Source of the DNA: Stenotrophomonas sp. MYb238
Lineage (GTDB): Bacteria; Pseudomonadota; Gammaproteobacteria; Xanthomonadales; Xanthomonadaceae
DNA length: 64,000 nucleotides
Direction of reading: 5' to 3'
NCBI RefSeq assembly: GCF_009496535.1
Contig: NZ_WIDL01000002.1
Span: 111,967-175,966, forward strand
The translations under genes and the position numbers were made by a program. Position 1 is the stretch's first letter; every line of letters begins with the position of its first letter. The notes under the pieces are model-generated. The model was not told the DNA's origin. It saw only the letters and a list, made by a program, of their open reading frames with translations, and searched no databases. Positions 1 to 8,812 of this stretch are shown here, piece by piece.

Positions 1-1
1 G

Positions 2-1951
2 GCGCCGGCGCGGGTTCGCCCAGCAGGTCGTCCGCCTCCTGCTTCGCCGCATACCGGTCGCGCGCCGGCCTTCCATGCGCCGCAGCTGGCCACGCTGGCG
101 ACGGCGGTGCCGGACGGTGAGGGCTGGTTACACGAGGCGAAATGGGATGGCTACCGGCTGATCGCCCAGCTCGGCCGCGGCAAGGTGCGGCTGTGGTCGC
201 GCAACGAACTGGAATGGACCGCGCGCCTGCCGGCGATCGTGCAGGCGTTGCAGGGGCTCGGCGTCGAGGCGGTGCTGGACGGCGAACTGGTCGCCGGCGC
301 CGGCCGCCAGCAGGATTTCGGCCTGCTGCAGGCCACCTTGTCCGGCGAGCGCGCCGCGCCGCTGTCCTACGTGCTGTTCGACATCATGCAGCTGGGCGAC
401 GTCGATCTGAGCGGATGCCGGCAGGACGCGCGCAAGGGCGTCCTGGCCGCGCTTCTCCAATCGCCCGAGCCCCCGCTGGTGTACAGCTCGCACGTGGGCG
501 AGGACGGCGAGCGCGCCCTGGCCATGGCGGTGGAGCGCGGGCTGGAGGGCATCATCTCCAAACGCGCGGCCGCACCGTACCGCAGCGGCCGCGGCGACGA
601 CTGGCGCAAGATCAAGCAGCGCGCCTCGGAGGAGTTCGCGGTGGTGGGATACACCGCGCCCAAGGGCAGCCGCAGCGGGCTTGGCGCGCTGCTGCTGGCA
701 GCGCCGGAAGGGCGCCGTGGCTGGCGCTACGCCGGCCGCGTCGGCACCGGCTTCAACCAGCGCATGCTGGACGAACTGGTGCGCGGCCTGCAGCCGCTGG
801 CCCGCGACAAGCCCGCCGTGCGCCTCGGCGCCGACGTCACCGGCCTGGGCAAGGTCCAGTGGGTGAAGCCGGCCATGGTGGTGGAGGTGTTCCACCACGG
901 CACCGGCAATCTCGGCCTGCTGCGGCAGGCCTCGTTCAAGACGATCCGGGCCGACAAGAGCGCGGCGGACCTGCGCGCGCCATCGCCCGATTCCCACGCG
1001 GAGGACCCCATGCCAAGCACGATCCGCAAACCGAAGACCCGAATGCCGGCGAAGGACGTGGTGCTGACCAGTCCCAACCGCGTGGTGTACCCCGATGACG
1101 GCATCCGCAAGGAAGACGTGTACGCCTACTACCGCACCATGCTGCCCTGGCTGCTGCCGGAGATCGCCGGCCGGCCGCTGTCCGTGGTGCGCTGTCCGCA
1201 GGGCACCGGCCGGCCGTGCTTCTTCCAGAAGCACCTGCCCACGGGCATGGAACATGTCGATTCGGTGGCGCTCGAGGAAGAGGATGGAGCGAGCGCGGAC
1301 TACATCGTGGTGCGCGACGCCGCCGCGCTGCTGGAACTGGTGCAGTTCAACGCCCTGGAGTTCCATCCGTGGGGCGCGCTGGCCGAGACGCCGGACAAGG
1401 CCGACCGCATCGTGTTCGATCTCGATCCGGACACCGGCGTGGCTTGGACGCGGGTGGTCGCGGCGGCGCGCTGGGTACGCGACCGCCTGCGCGAACTCGG
1501 GCTGGAATCGTTCGTGCGCACCTCCGGCGGCAAGGGACTGCATGTCGTGGTGCCGCTGCGGCCGGCGTGCCCGTGGCCGCAGGTGAAGGCGTTCGCGCGC
1601 GCCTTCGCCGAATCGATGGCGGCCTCGGACCCGCTGGCATACGTGGCCACGGCCAGCAAGCGCCTGCGCAAGGGCCGCATCTTCGTCGACTACCTGCGCA
1701 ACGGCCGCGGCGCGACCAGCGTGGCGTCCTTCTCGCTGCGGGCGAGACCGGGCGCGCCGGTGGCGATGCCGCTGCGCTGGGAGGAACTGGCGCGGACCAA
1801 GGGCGGCGGCGCGCACGACATCGTCTCGGCGCCGCGCCGCATGGCGCGCATGAAACAGCATCCCTGGGGCGACATCGGCCGTATCCGCCAGAACCTGGAC
1901 AAGGTCGCTTCGCGGTTGGCCCGGCATGCGCCAGACGCGGAGAAGGAGTGA
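2..1951 (+). CDS. ligD: ATP-dependent DNA ligase D (LigD), 5'-truncated by the window edge
   Basis: Multifunctional ligase/polymerase of bacterial non-homologous end joining, which normally works with Ku. The frame is open from base 2, before the first internal GTG at 107, and the residues ahead of that codon (APQLATL) match the start of the ligase domain, so the true start lies upstream. The adenylation motif EAKWDGYR, DGELV and EGIISKR...WRKIK identify the ligase core, followed by an OB-type region. From about 1010 comes the polymerase/primase domain (SPNRVVYP, IVFDLDPD, RTSGGKGLH). An N-terminal phosphoesterase domain, usual in the family, would lie outside the window. No ku gene is visible here. 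Identification is firm. Confidence 0.95.
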   Translation, partial: APARVRPAGRPPPASPHTGRAPAFHAPQLATLATAVPDGEGWLHEAKWDGYRLIAQLGRGKVRLWSRNELEWTARLPAIVQALQGLGVEAVLDGELVAGAGRQQDFGLLQATLSGERAAPLSYVLFDIMQLGDVDLSGCRQDARKGVLAALLQSPEPPLVYSSHVGEDGERALAMAVERGLEGIISKRAAAPYRSGRGDDWRKIKQRASEEFAVVGYTAPKGSRSGLGALLLAAPEGRRGWRYAGRVGTGFNQRMLDELVRGLQPLARDKPAVRLGADVTGLGKVQWVKPAMVVEVFHHGTGNLGLLRQASFKTIRADKSAADLRAPSPDSHAEDPMPSTIRKPKTRMPAKDVVLTSPNRVVYPDDGIRKEDVYAYYRTMLPWLLPEIAGRPLSVVRCPQGTGRPCFFQKHLPTGMEHVDSVALEEEDGASADYIVVRDAAALLELVQFNALEFHPWGALAETPDKADRIVFDLDPDTGVAWTRVVAAARWVRDRLRELGLESFVRTSGGKGLHVVVPLRPACPWPQVKAFARAFAESMAASDPLAYVATASKRLRKGRIFVDYLRNGRGATSVASFSLRARPGAPVAMPLRWEELARTKGGGAHDIVSAPRRMARMKQHPWGDIGRIRQNLDKVASRLARHAPDAEKE

Positions 1952-2268
1952 TGGCCGGCATGCCGCCGCGCACCGGCACCGGCCCGGAAACGCCGCCGGA
2001 CCCGGCCACTCTCAAGGAACCGCGTGACCCACGCGAACCGAACGTGCGCGACCCGCCGCCGCATGCGCCCTTTCCGGACGAACGTCGCCGGCCGCCGCGC
2101 AAGCGCGATCCGGACAAGCGTGATGCACATGCCCGCGACCGGCGCGGCCGCCTCCCCGGCAGGGCGGCCGCGCCGCAACATGGGCTGCCCGTCAGCCGGA
2201 GCCGACGGACCCGCCCGCATGCGCTTACTTCGCGCCGCGCACCACCAGCCTGTTGTCCACGCGGGTGA
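1951..2268 (+). CDS. possible small Pro/Arg-rich hypothetical protein
   Basis: A 105-codon frame whose ATG overlaps the ligD stop codon (tgATGg), as expected for a translationally coupled gene. The product is rich in Pro, Arg and Asp (PRDPREPNVRDPPPH) and has no recognisable domain. It runs 44 bases into the 3' end of the convergent BON gene. Random open frames are common at this GC content, so it may not be real. The coupling to ligD is the only positive argument. Confidence 0.3.
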   Translation: MAGMPPRTGTGPETPPDPATLKEPRDPREPNVRDPPPHAPFPDERRRPPRKRDPDKRDAHARDRRGRLPGRAAAPQHGLPVSRSRRTRPHALTSRRAPPACCPRG

Positions 2269-2572
2269 CGCCATCGATCTTCCTGGCCGTGGCGACCGCG
2301 CGATCGACCTCGGCCTGCGTATCCACGTCGCCGCTGAGCGAAACCACGCCGTTCACCGTCTCGACTTTGATGTCCAGGCCGGAAACATCCTTGGTGGCCA
2401 GCAGTTCGGCCTTGACCTTGGTGGTGATCCAGGTGTCGCTGCCGGGCTGCACCGATTCCTTCTGCTGCATGCCGCGGTCCTGGGCGGCCGCCTGGGCCGT
2501 GGTGATGGTCCCCGCGCAGGCGGTCGCGACGACGCCCAGGAGCAGGAGGTGCTTCATCTTGCTTGCGCTCAT
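2225..2572 (-). CDS. BON-domain periplasmic stress protein (OsmY-like)
   Basis: A 115-residue protein with an N-terminal hydrophobic export signal (MKHLLLLGVVATACAG) and one BON domain covering the C-terminal 70 residues (ITTKVKAELL, GVVSLSGDV, VDNRLVV). BON domains are thought to bind phospholipid or envelope surfaces; OsmY-type proteins are periplasmic and induced by osmotic or stationary-phase stress. The start at 2572 was chosen because GAGGAGA lies 6-7 bases upstream; a second Met five codons in is also possible. The frame remains open further upstream, but that part has no protein-like character. It is convergent with ligD. Confidence 0.85.
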   Translation of the reverse strand: MSASKMKHLLLLGVVATACAGTITTAQAAAQDRGMQQKESVQPGSDTWITTKVKAELLATKDVSGLDIKVETVNGVVSLSGDVDTQAEVDRAVATARKIDGVTRVDNRLVVRGAK

Positions 2573-2947
2573 GTCGATTCTCCTCGAGGAGCGGAAGTGC
2601 TCCATGGACCATCCTGCCTGCCGGGGGATTAAGAGCGCGCAGCAGGCCGGTGACGAAGAAGTGCAGGGCGGCGTCGCAGGCAGGCACGACGATGGCGGCT
2701 GCCGTGCATGCCGCAAAGCGCCGTACCCGGCGATGACTGTGCGCGTCGTGTGCGCGATGCCGCTGGAGGCGCACCGGACTGCGTGCTCCCGGTCGCCGCA
2801 TGAAAGCGGCGTGCCCACGCGCCGCGATCGCGTGTGACCGGTTGCCGGCTTTCACAAGACGGCGGCGTGATGCACGCAACGGCTTAACTTCGGCGCCGGT
2901 ATGTAGGCAGGTGCCGGGGCGGGAACGACGAATGAGGAATGCTTGCT

Positions 2948-3199
2948 GTGAAAGGTATTCAACTCTATCTGCTGGGACCAGGGCAGGAGCGGCGCCCGGT
3001 CAGGCACATCTCCACTGAACTGGCCGACATCAAGTCCATGGGCATCCCGATCCGGAGCGGGCCGGCCGCGGCCAATACGCTGGTGGAGATCAAGACGCTG
3101 GCCGACGACGCGGGCAACGTGGCAAGGCAGATCGACTGCGAGGGTTTCCGCTACAAGTTCACCGGCTCGGAAATTCCCTGGTCGCTCGTCTTCGGTTGA
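2948..3199 (+). CDS. small conserved-looking hypothetical protein
   Basis: An 83-residue soluble protein that I do not recognise (KGIQLYLLGPGQERRPVRH ... GFRYKFTGSEIPW). Composition and codon use look coding. GAGGA at 2934-2938 sits nine bases before a GTG at 2948, favouring that start; the ATG at 2939 adds three codons but overlaps the ribosome binding site. It lies alone between the divergent BON gene and the ferritin-like gene, inside a block of stress genes. Confidence 0.6.
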   Translation: MKGIQLYLLGPGQERRPVRHISTELADIKSMGIPIRSGPAAANTLVEIKTLADDAGNVARQIDCEGFRYKFTGSEIPWSLVFG

Positions 3200-3342
3200 T
3201 GGAGGCAGGCCTGTCCGCCGAAGGGCCTGTTCCCGCGCATGACGATGCAGGCGGAGGGTCGCCACCGATCGTTCACGCGGGATCACGCCGTCCTTTCGGG
3301 CGCCTGTCTATATCCAAGCCTCCTTTCACCTGGAGAACGTTC

Positions 3343-3945
3343 ATGACCGGCAAGCCGAATGCGGCGCATGTGCGCGAGTTGTTGCTGCAGGCTCTGGAAA
3401 CCGAGCGCGGCGGCATCGAGGTCTATACCGCCGCCATCCGCGCGGCGCGCAACAAGGACCTGAAGCAGGAATGGGAGGGCTATCTGGAGGAAACCCGCAA
3501 CCACGAGCGCATCCTGACCCGCGTGTTCGAGGCGATGGGCCTGGATACGGAGACCTCCAGCCCCGGCCGCGACGTCGTCGCCCACCAGGGCGCCTCGCTG
3601 GTCGCCGCGATCGAGATGGCGCTGGCCAACGCCAAACCGGCCGACGCCGAAGTGGTCGCGGCCGAGTGCGTCGTGCTCGCCGAGACCAAGGACCACATGA
3701 ACTGGGAGCTGATCGGCCAGGTCGCCGAGCAGGATGGGCCGCACGCCGACATCCTGGCCCAGGCGCATGCCGCGGTGGAGACGCAGGAGGATCACCACCT
3801 CTACCACACGCGCGGCTGGGCCCGTGAACTGTGGATCCGCAGCCTTGGCATGCCGGCGGTGCTGCCGCCGCCGGAAGAGCAGAAGGACGTCCAGACCGCC
3901 ATCGGCGCGGCGCGTGCGGAGAAGGCGCGCCAGGACTACCTGTAG
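3343..3945 (+). CDS. ferritin-like four-helix protein
   Basis: A 200-residue, largely helical protein. It has the spaced Glu/His pattern of ferritin-like diiron or diiron-derived bundles: ETERGGIEVY near residue 25, EETRNHERIL near 50, ECVVLAETKDHMNWE near 107 and ETQEDHHLYHTRGW near 147. Members of this loose group appear in Xanthomonad stress loci; the reaction is unknown, and iron handling or peroxide protection is inferred. The start at 3343 is set by TGGAGAA just upstream; the frame continues 5' without protein-like sequence. It ends 12 bases before the CorA-like gene, so the two may be co-transcribed. Confidence 0.75.
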   Translation: MTGKPNAAHVRELLLQALETERGGIEVYTAAIRAARNKDLKQEWEGYLEETRNHERILTRVFEAMGLDTETSSPGRDVVAHQGASLVAAIEMALANAKPADAEVVAAECVVLAETKDHMNWELIGQVAEQDGPHADILAQAHAAVETQEDHHLYHTRGWARELWIRSLGMPAVLPPPEEQKDVQTAIGAARAEKARQDYL

Positions 3946-3957
3946 CGATCTGCACCG

Positions 3958-4971
3958 ATGGAAACGGACAGCGGCGCGATGGAGGAAGACGGCGCGGAGG
4001 ATGCGTGCGCGTCCTTCTTCTGCAGGATGTTCGACGCGCAGGGCCAGGTGCGGCGGGTCGGTGCGCGGTCGCTGGCCGCGTGCCGGCCCGCGCACGACGC
4101 GCTGGCCTGGGTGGACCTGTGCGATCCCGGCGACGAGGAGATCGACGCGGTGTGGGCGGCCTGGCAGCTGCCGCAGGCCGCGCGGCAGTTCCTGGACGGC
4201 GGCACCGTGCCGGAGGTGGGGCAGGGCGATGGCTGTTTCTGGGTCCGTGCCGTCGTCGCCCATGCCGGCGGCGACAAGGACAAGATCAGCGGCGCGGTGC
4301 TGGTGTGCGTGGCCGGCGCCGACCGCGTCGTCACCTTCCGGCGCGAACCGATCGACTTCCTGGAGGAGCTGCGCGTGCAGCAGGCCGGACGGGTGGGCGT
4401 GCTGCGTGCCGAGAGTTTCGTCGCCACGCTGCTGGACCGCCTGCTGGTCAGCTACTTCAAGGCGATCGACGAACACGAGCTGGCGATCGAGCGCCTGGAA
4501 GTCAGCATCCTGGGCAAGGGCGCCTGCGATGCGCTTAACGAACTGCAGCGCCTGCGGCGCTGGGCTTCGCGCCTGCGGCGCATGCTGGCGCCCCACCGGG
4601 TGGTGTTCGGCGCCATGTCGCGCCCGGATTTCCGGCCGGACGAGGGGCGTGCGGCCGATCGCCACTTCATCGCGTTGAACATGCGCTTCGAGCGCGCCCT
4701 GGACATGGTCGAGAACGCGCGCGATCAGGTGCTGGGCACCTTCGAGCTGTTCAGCAACCAGACCGCGCTGCGCACCAACCAGGCCATGCGCGTGTTGACC
4801 TTCGTCACCGTGGTGACGGGGCTGATGGCCACCATCGTCGGCGCGCTGGGCATGAACTTCGGCACGCACCTGTTCCAGAGCGACGACGCCGGGTTCTACG
4901 GCGTGATCGCCGGGCTGGTGGCGCTGGCCGCCGGCGCGTTCGTGCTCGGCCGCCGCCAGCGCTGGTTCTAG
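3958..4971 (+). CDS. CorA-family magnesium/divalent cation transporter
   Basis: A 337-residue inner membrane channel protein. The long N-terminal cytoplasmic domain is followed by two C-terminal membrane segments. The signature GMNF (in VGALGMNFGTH) closes the first of these, at about residues 300-303, and is diagnostic of CorA-type pores. The last segment ends in a basic tail (GRRQRWF), as is usual. The substrate could be Mg2+, Co2+/Ni2+ or, in the ZntB branch, Zn2+; sequence reading alone does not decide. A second in-frame Met eight codons in is an alternative start, and neither has a strong ribosome binding site. Confidence 0.9.
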   Translation: METDSGAMEEDGAEDACASFFCRMFDAQGQVRRVGARSLAACRPAHDALAWVDLCDPGDEEIDAVWAAWQLPQAARQFLDGGTVPEVGQGDGCFWVRAVVAHAGGDKDKISGAVLVCVAGADRVVTFRREPIDFLEELRVQQAGRVGVLRAESFVATLLDRLLVSYFKAIDEHELAIERLEVSILGKGACDALNELQRLRRWASRLRRMLAPHRVVFGAMSRPDFRPDEGRAADRHFIALNMRFERALDMVENARDQVLGTFELFSNQTALRTNQAMRVLTFVTVVTGLMATIVGALGMNFGTHLFQSDDAGFYGVIAGLVALAAGAFVLGRRQRWF

Positions 4972-4979
4972 CGGCAGGG

Positions 4980-5011
4980 AAAAAACATGGCGGGCGGCGA
5001 ATCGCCGCCCG
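4980..5011 (-). terminator. intrinsic terminator, minus strand
   Basis: Perfect 9-bp stem cgggcggcg/cgccgcccg (4991-4999 with 5003-5011) and a 3-base loop. Read on the minus strand it is followed within four bases by six U residues (A-run at 4980-4985). It sits between the convergent corA-like gene and the small gene at 5035-5214 and should end the latter; the stem may also slow plus-strand transcription. Confidence 0.8.
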
Positions 5012-5034
5012 TCATCATCCGCGCGTGGACCGCG

Positions 5035-5310
<276 letters not shown>

Positions 5311-5410
5311 TCATCGATGTGACCTGCAAGGGTCGTGCGGCTGCCGGTTCTTTACGCGGCCTTTCGCGCACGCTGACCACGTTCTCTCCGGGCACCACAG
5401 GAGAACGGTC

Positions 5411-6070
5411 ATGAAGCAGGGAAAATCCTCGTTCATCTATCGCAATGGGCTTTCGCTGGTGCTGCTGGCGCTGTTCGCCGCGTCGCTGGTCGGACAGACC
5501 TGGGCCGGGCTGCGCGCGTTCAACCAGGAACTGGCGGACAAGGGCGCGCCGACGGTGTCGCTGGGCCGGTACCTGGAAAGCGGGCACTTCGTCTCGGCCA
5601 CGTTCGAGAACTGGGAAAGCGAGTTCCTGCAGATGGGCATGTACGTGCTGCTGACCGTCGTGCTGCGCCAGCGCGGTTCGGCCGAATCGCGCAAGCTCGA
5701 CCCGGCCGAGGAGGACGACGAGGTCGAACCCGGCACCACGCCGTGGCCCGCGCGCAGGGGCGGGCTGTGGAAAGTGCTATATGCCAACTCGCTGTCGCTG
5801 ACCTACCTGCTGCTGTTCCTGCTGAGCTTCGGCGGCCATTCCTACGGCAGCTGGCGCCACGAGAACCAGCAGCGCGCCCTGGACGGGCTGGCCGGCATCG
5901 GCTGGGCCGAGCACCTGGGCAGCGCGCAGTTCTGGTTCGAGTCGATGCAGAACTGGCAGAGCGAGTTCCTCGCGGTGCTTTCCATCGTGCTGCTGAGCAT
6001 CTACCTGCGGCAGAAGGATTCGCCCGAGTCCAAGCCGGTGGAGGCGCCGCACACGCAGACCGGCGCCTGA
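5411..6070 (+). CDS. DUF6766-type integral membrane protein with internal duplication
   Basis: A 219-residue membrane protein with two halves of the same pattern. Each has a hydrophobic helix after an NGLSL or NSLSL start, a hydrophilic loop, then NWESEF or NWQSEF leading into a second helix that ends in VVLRQ or IYLRQ and a Ser/Pro/Glu-rich tail. About four membrane spans are expected, with both ends of each half on the same side. AGGAGAA precedes the ATG at 5411. The family has no assigned function; its place among oxidative and envelope stress genes suggests a stress role by context only. Confidence 0.8.
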   Translation: MKQGKSSFIYRNGLSLVLLALFAASLVGQTWAGLRAFNQELADKGAPTVSLGRYLESGHFVSATFENWESEFLQMGMYVLLTVVLRQRGSAESRKLDPAEEDDEVEPGTTPWPARRGGLWKVLYANSLSLTYLLLFLLSFGGHSYGSWRHENQQRALDGLAGIGWAEHLGSAQFWFESMQNWQSEFLAVLSIVLLSIYLRQKDSPESKPVEAPHTQTGA

Positions 6071-6172
6071 GCGCAGGCACGGTCAATTTCCCGTGAGCCG
6101 CGCGCCGGCAAGGGTCACGTGCGTTTTACCGGCCGCGGCTATGGTCAGGAGCCCTTCCAGCGAGATGCCGCC

Positions 6173-8545
6173 ATGGCCAGCAAGAAAGGCGCTTCGTCCC
6201 ACCGGCCACACACCACGACCGCCGCGCGCTCGGACAGCGGCCCTGCGGACAGCAACGCACGGCAACCGCTGCGTTCGGCCGACGAGGTGCCCGGGCTGGT
6301 CGACGACTGGGCCGGGCAGCGCACCCACAACGCCGACAAGCGCGCCGAGCATGGCGCCGGTGCCGCGCGGCCGCCGGAGGGCGAGCACTACCTGGCGCCA
6401 TCCGCGGCGGCCGGCGCCAGCACGGTAAGCGAGAGCAACGGCAGCGCCAAGGCCGGCGCGCCCGCCGCGGAGGGGCAGGACGCCAATGCCGGGCCGCTGC
6501 AGCGGGTGCGCAACGATGGTTCGGGCCAGCGCATGACCACCAACCAGGCAGTGCCGTTAGCGGACAACCAGAACAGCCTCAAGGCCGGACTGCGCGGGCC
6601 GGCGCTGCTCAAGGACTTCATCCTGCGCGAGAAGATCACCCACTTCGACCACGAGCGCATTCCCGAACGCGTGGTCCATGCCCGCGGTTCCGGCGCGCAC
6701 GGCTACTTCGAGGCCTACGAGGACCTCTCGCCGCTCACCCGCGCCGCGCCGTTCCAGGAGGCGGGCAAGATCACCCCGGTGTTCGTGCGTTTCTCCACCG
6801 TCGCCGGCGAGCGCGGCTCCAAGGACACCGCGCGCGACGTGCGCGGCTTCGCGGTGAAGTTCTACACCGACGAGGGCAACTGGGACCTGGTGGGCAACAA
6901 CATGCCGGTGTTCTTCATCCAGGATGCGATCAAGTTCCCGGACCTGGTGCACGCGGTCAAGCCCGAGCCGCACCACGCCATGCCGCAGGCGGCCTCGGCG
7001 CACGACACCTTCTGGGACTTCGTGTCGCTGATGCCCGAGTCCGCGCACATGCTGATGTGGCAGATGTCCGACCGCGCGATCCCGCGCAGCTACCGCATGA
7101 TGCAGGGCTTCGGCGTGCATACCTTCCGCCTGGTGAACGCGCGCGGCCGGTCGGTGTTCTGCAAGTTCCACTGGACGCCGAAGCTGGGCACCCATTCGCT
7201 GGTCTGGGACGAGGCGGTGAAGATCTCCGGCGCCGACCCGGACTATCACCGGCGCGACCTGTGGGAGGCGATCGAGGCCGGCGAGTACCCGGAGTACGAA
7301 CTGGGCATCCAGGTGTTCAGCGAGGAGGAGGCCGACGGTTTCAGCTTCGACGTGCTCGACGCCACCAAGCTCGTGCCCGAGGAACTGGTGCCGATCCGCC
7401 CGATCGGGCGCATGGTGCTCAACCGCAATCCGGACAACTTCTTCGCCGAGACCGAGCAGGTCGCGTTCTGCACGGCGCACATCATTCCCGGTATCGACTT
7501 CAGCAACGATCCGCTGCTGGCCGGCCGCATCCATTCCTACGTGGATACGCAGATCAGCCGGCTGGGCGGGCCGAACTTCCATGAGCTGCCGATCAATGCG
7601 CCGGTCGCGCCGGCGCACAACAACCAGCGCGACGGCATGCACCGCCAGGCCATCCACCGCGGCCGGGTGTCCTACGAGCCCAATTCGCTGGCCGGCGGCT
7701 GCCCGTTCCAGGCCGGCGCGGCCGGCTTCGTATCCTTCGCCGAGCCGCCGCAGGGCGACGAGGTGCGCGCCAAGCCGGAGAAGTTCGCCGAGCACTACGC
7801 GCAGGCCACGCTGTTCCACGACAGCCAGAGCCCGGCCGAGCGCCGCCACATCGCCGACGCGTTCCGCTTCGAGCTGAGCAAGGTGACGGTGCCGGCGGTG
7901 CGCCGGCGCGTGGTGTCGCTGCTGCGCAACGTCTCCGAGGAACTGGCCGGCGAGGTCGCGCGCGGGCTGGGCATGCCGCTGCCGCCGAAGATGCCGAAGG
8001 CCTTCGACGGCGAGGTCGCGGCGGAGGTCGTGTTGTCGCCGGCGCTGTCGCTGCTGTCGCGGCCGGGCGAGGGCGGCATCCGCACGCGGCGGATCGCGCT
8101 GCTGGTGGCCGACGGCAGCCGCGCCCGGGACGTGACGATGCTGCACCGGGGATTGACCGGACAGGGCGCGATGGTACGGCTGCTGGGGCAGCATGTCGGC
8201 CTGCTGCACGATGACGACGGCAATGCGCTCGATGCCGACGCCTCGCTGGAGAACGAGCCCGGCGTGCTGTTCGACGCGCTGGCGGTCGTGGGCGGCGCCG
8301 CGGGCGCGGCGGCGCTGGCGCGCGATGCGCGGGCGCTGGAGCACATCCGCGATGGCTACCGCCACGGCAAGCCGCTGCTGTTCGTCGGCGAGGGGCGGCA
8401 GGTGTGGGACGCCGCCGGCCTGACGCCGCTGGACAACGACCCGATGCTGCTCTTCGCCGAACCCGACGCGCGCGACACGGTGGAGCGCTTCGCCATCGCC
8501 ATCGTGCAGCACCGTTATCCCGAGCGCGAGCCGGCGATGCTCTGA
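6173..8545 (+). CDS. katE: large-subunit catalase (HPII/KatE type)
   Basis: Haem catalase that disproportionates hydrogen peroxide. It has about 790 residues, the large clade 2 size. Visible sites are the catalytic His in RVVHARG (near residue 169), the distal Asn in [10 protein letters not shown] and the proximal haem Tyr in RIHSYVDTQ. After the core comes the C-terminal flavodoxin/GATase-like domain (RIALLVADG ... [10 protein letters not shown]) that marks this clade. The first 120 or so residues are a low-complexity Ala/Gly/Ser/Asp extension longer than usual. The start at 6173 is the first convincing Met; a GTG at 6119 would add 18 residues. A strong hairpin follows the stop. Confidence 0.95.
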   Translation: MASKKGASSHRPHTTTAARSDSGPADSNARQPLRSADEVPGLVDDWAGQRTHNADKRAEHGAGAARPPEGEHYLAPSAAAGASTVSESNGSAKAGAPAAEGQDANAGPLQRVRNDGSGQRMTTNQAVPLADNQNSLKAGLRGPALLKDFILREKITHFDHERIPERVVHARGSGAHGYFEAYEDLSPLTRAAPFQEAGKITPVFVRFSTVAGERGSKDTARDVRGFAVKFYTDEGNWDLVGNNMPVFFIQDAIKFPDLVHAVKPEPHHAMPQAASAHDTFWDFVSLMPESAHMLMWQMSDRAIPRSYRMMQGFGVHTFRLVNARGRSVFCKFHWTPKLGTHSLVWDEAVKISGADPDYHRRDLWEAIEAGEYPEYELGIQVFSEEEADGFSFDVLDATKLVPEELVPIRPIGRMVLNRNPDNFFAETEQVAFCTAHIIPGIDFSNDPLLAGRIHSYVDTQISRLGGPNFHELPINAPVAPAHNNQRDGMHRQAIHRGRVSYEPNSLAGGCPFQAGAAGFVSFAEPPQGDEVRAKPEKFAEHYAQATLFHDSQSPAERRHIADAFRFELSKVTVPAVRRRVVSLLRNVSEELAGEVARGLGMPLPPKMPKAFDGEVAAEVVLSPALSLLSRPGEGGIRTRRIALLVADGSRARDVTMLHRGLTGQGAMVRLLGQHVGLLHDDDGNALDADASLENEPGVLFDALAVVGGAAGAAALARDARALEHIRDGYRHGKPLLFVGEGRQVWDAAGLTPLDNDPMLLFAEPDARDTVERFAIAIVQHRYPEREPAML

Positions 8546-8551
8546 CCGGTA

Positions 8552-8588
8552 CGCCTCCGGCCCGCGCCAAGGCGGCGGGCCGGAGGCG
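8552..8588 (+). terminator. hairpin downstream of the catalase gene
   Basis: Perfect 14-bp GC-rich stem (8552-8565 with 8575-8588) and a 9-base loop, starting seven bases after the catalase stop. No U-run follows, so it may act as a Rho-assisted terminator or mRNA 3' stabiliser. Nothing else is recognisable between here and 8813. Confidence 0.65.
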
Positions 8589-8812
8589 GGTGCGAGAGGG
8601 ATCGCGAGCCACGCACCGCTCCCCCGTTCCGCAGAGAGGGGGATGCCGTGGCATGTACGGCGCGGGGCGGGCCGCCGCCGCATTGGCGGTGGCCAGGTGC
8701 GGATGCGGCGCGGCGTGCTGGCAGCGTGTGATCGCCTTCCTCTCGCGGATTGACGGTGCGCTTACCGGCGCGGACCTACCGTCGCAGACCTCATCCACTG
8801 CCTGGGGTGTCG

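Noticed and set aside
128-1927. 599-codon minus-strand frame opposite ligD
   Set aside because: Antisense of a clearly conserved gene; Arg/His/Ala-rich product with no motif.
6557-8683. 708-codon minus-strand frame opposite the catalase gene
   Set aside because: Antisense shadow caused by high GC in third positions; no domain.
8671-8700. Sigma54-like TGGCGGTGGCCAGGTGC upstream of the FAD/Rieske gene
   Set aside because: The GG and GC elements are two bases too far apart for RpoN.
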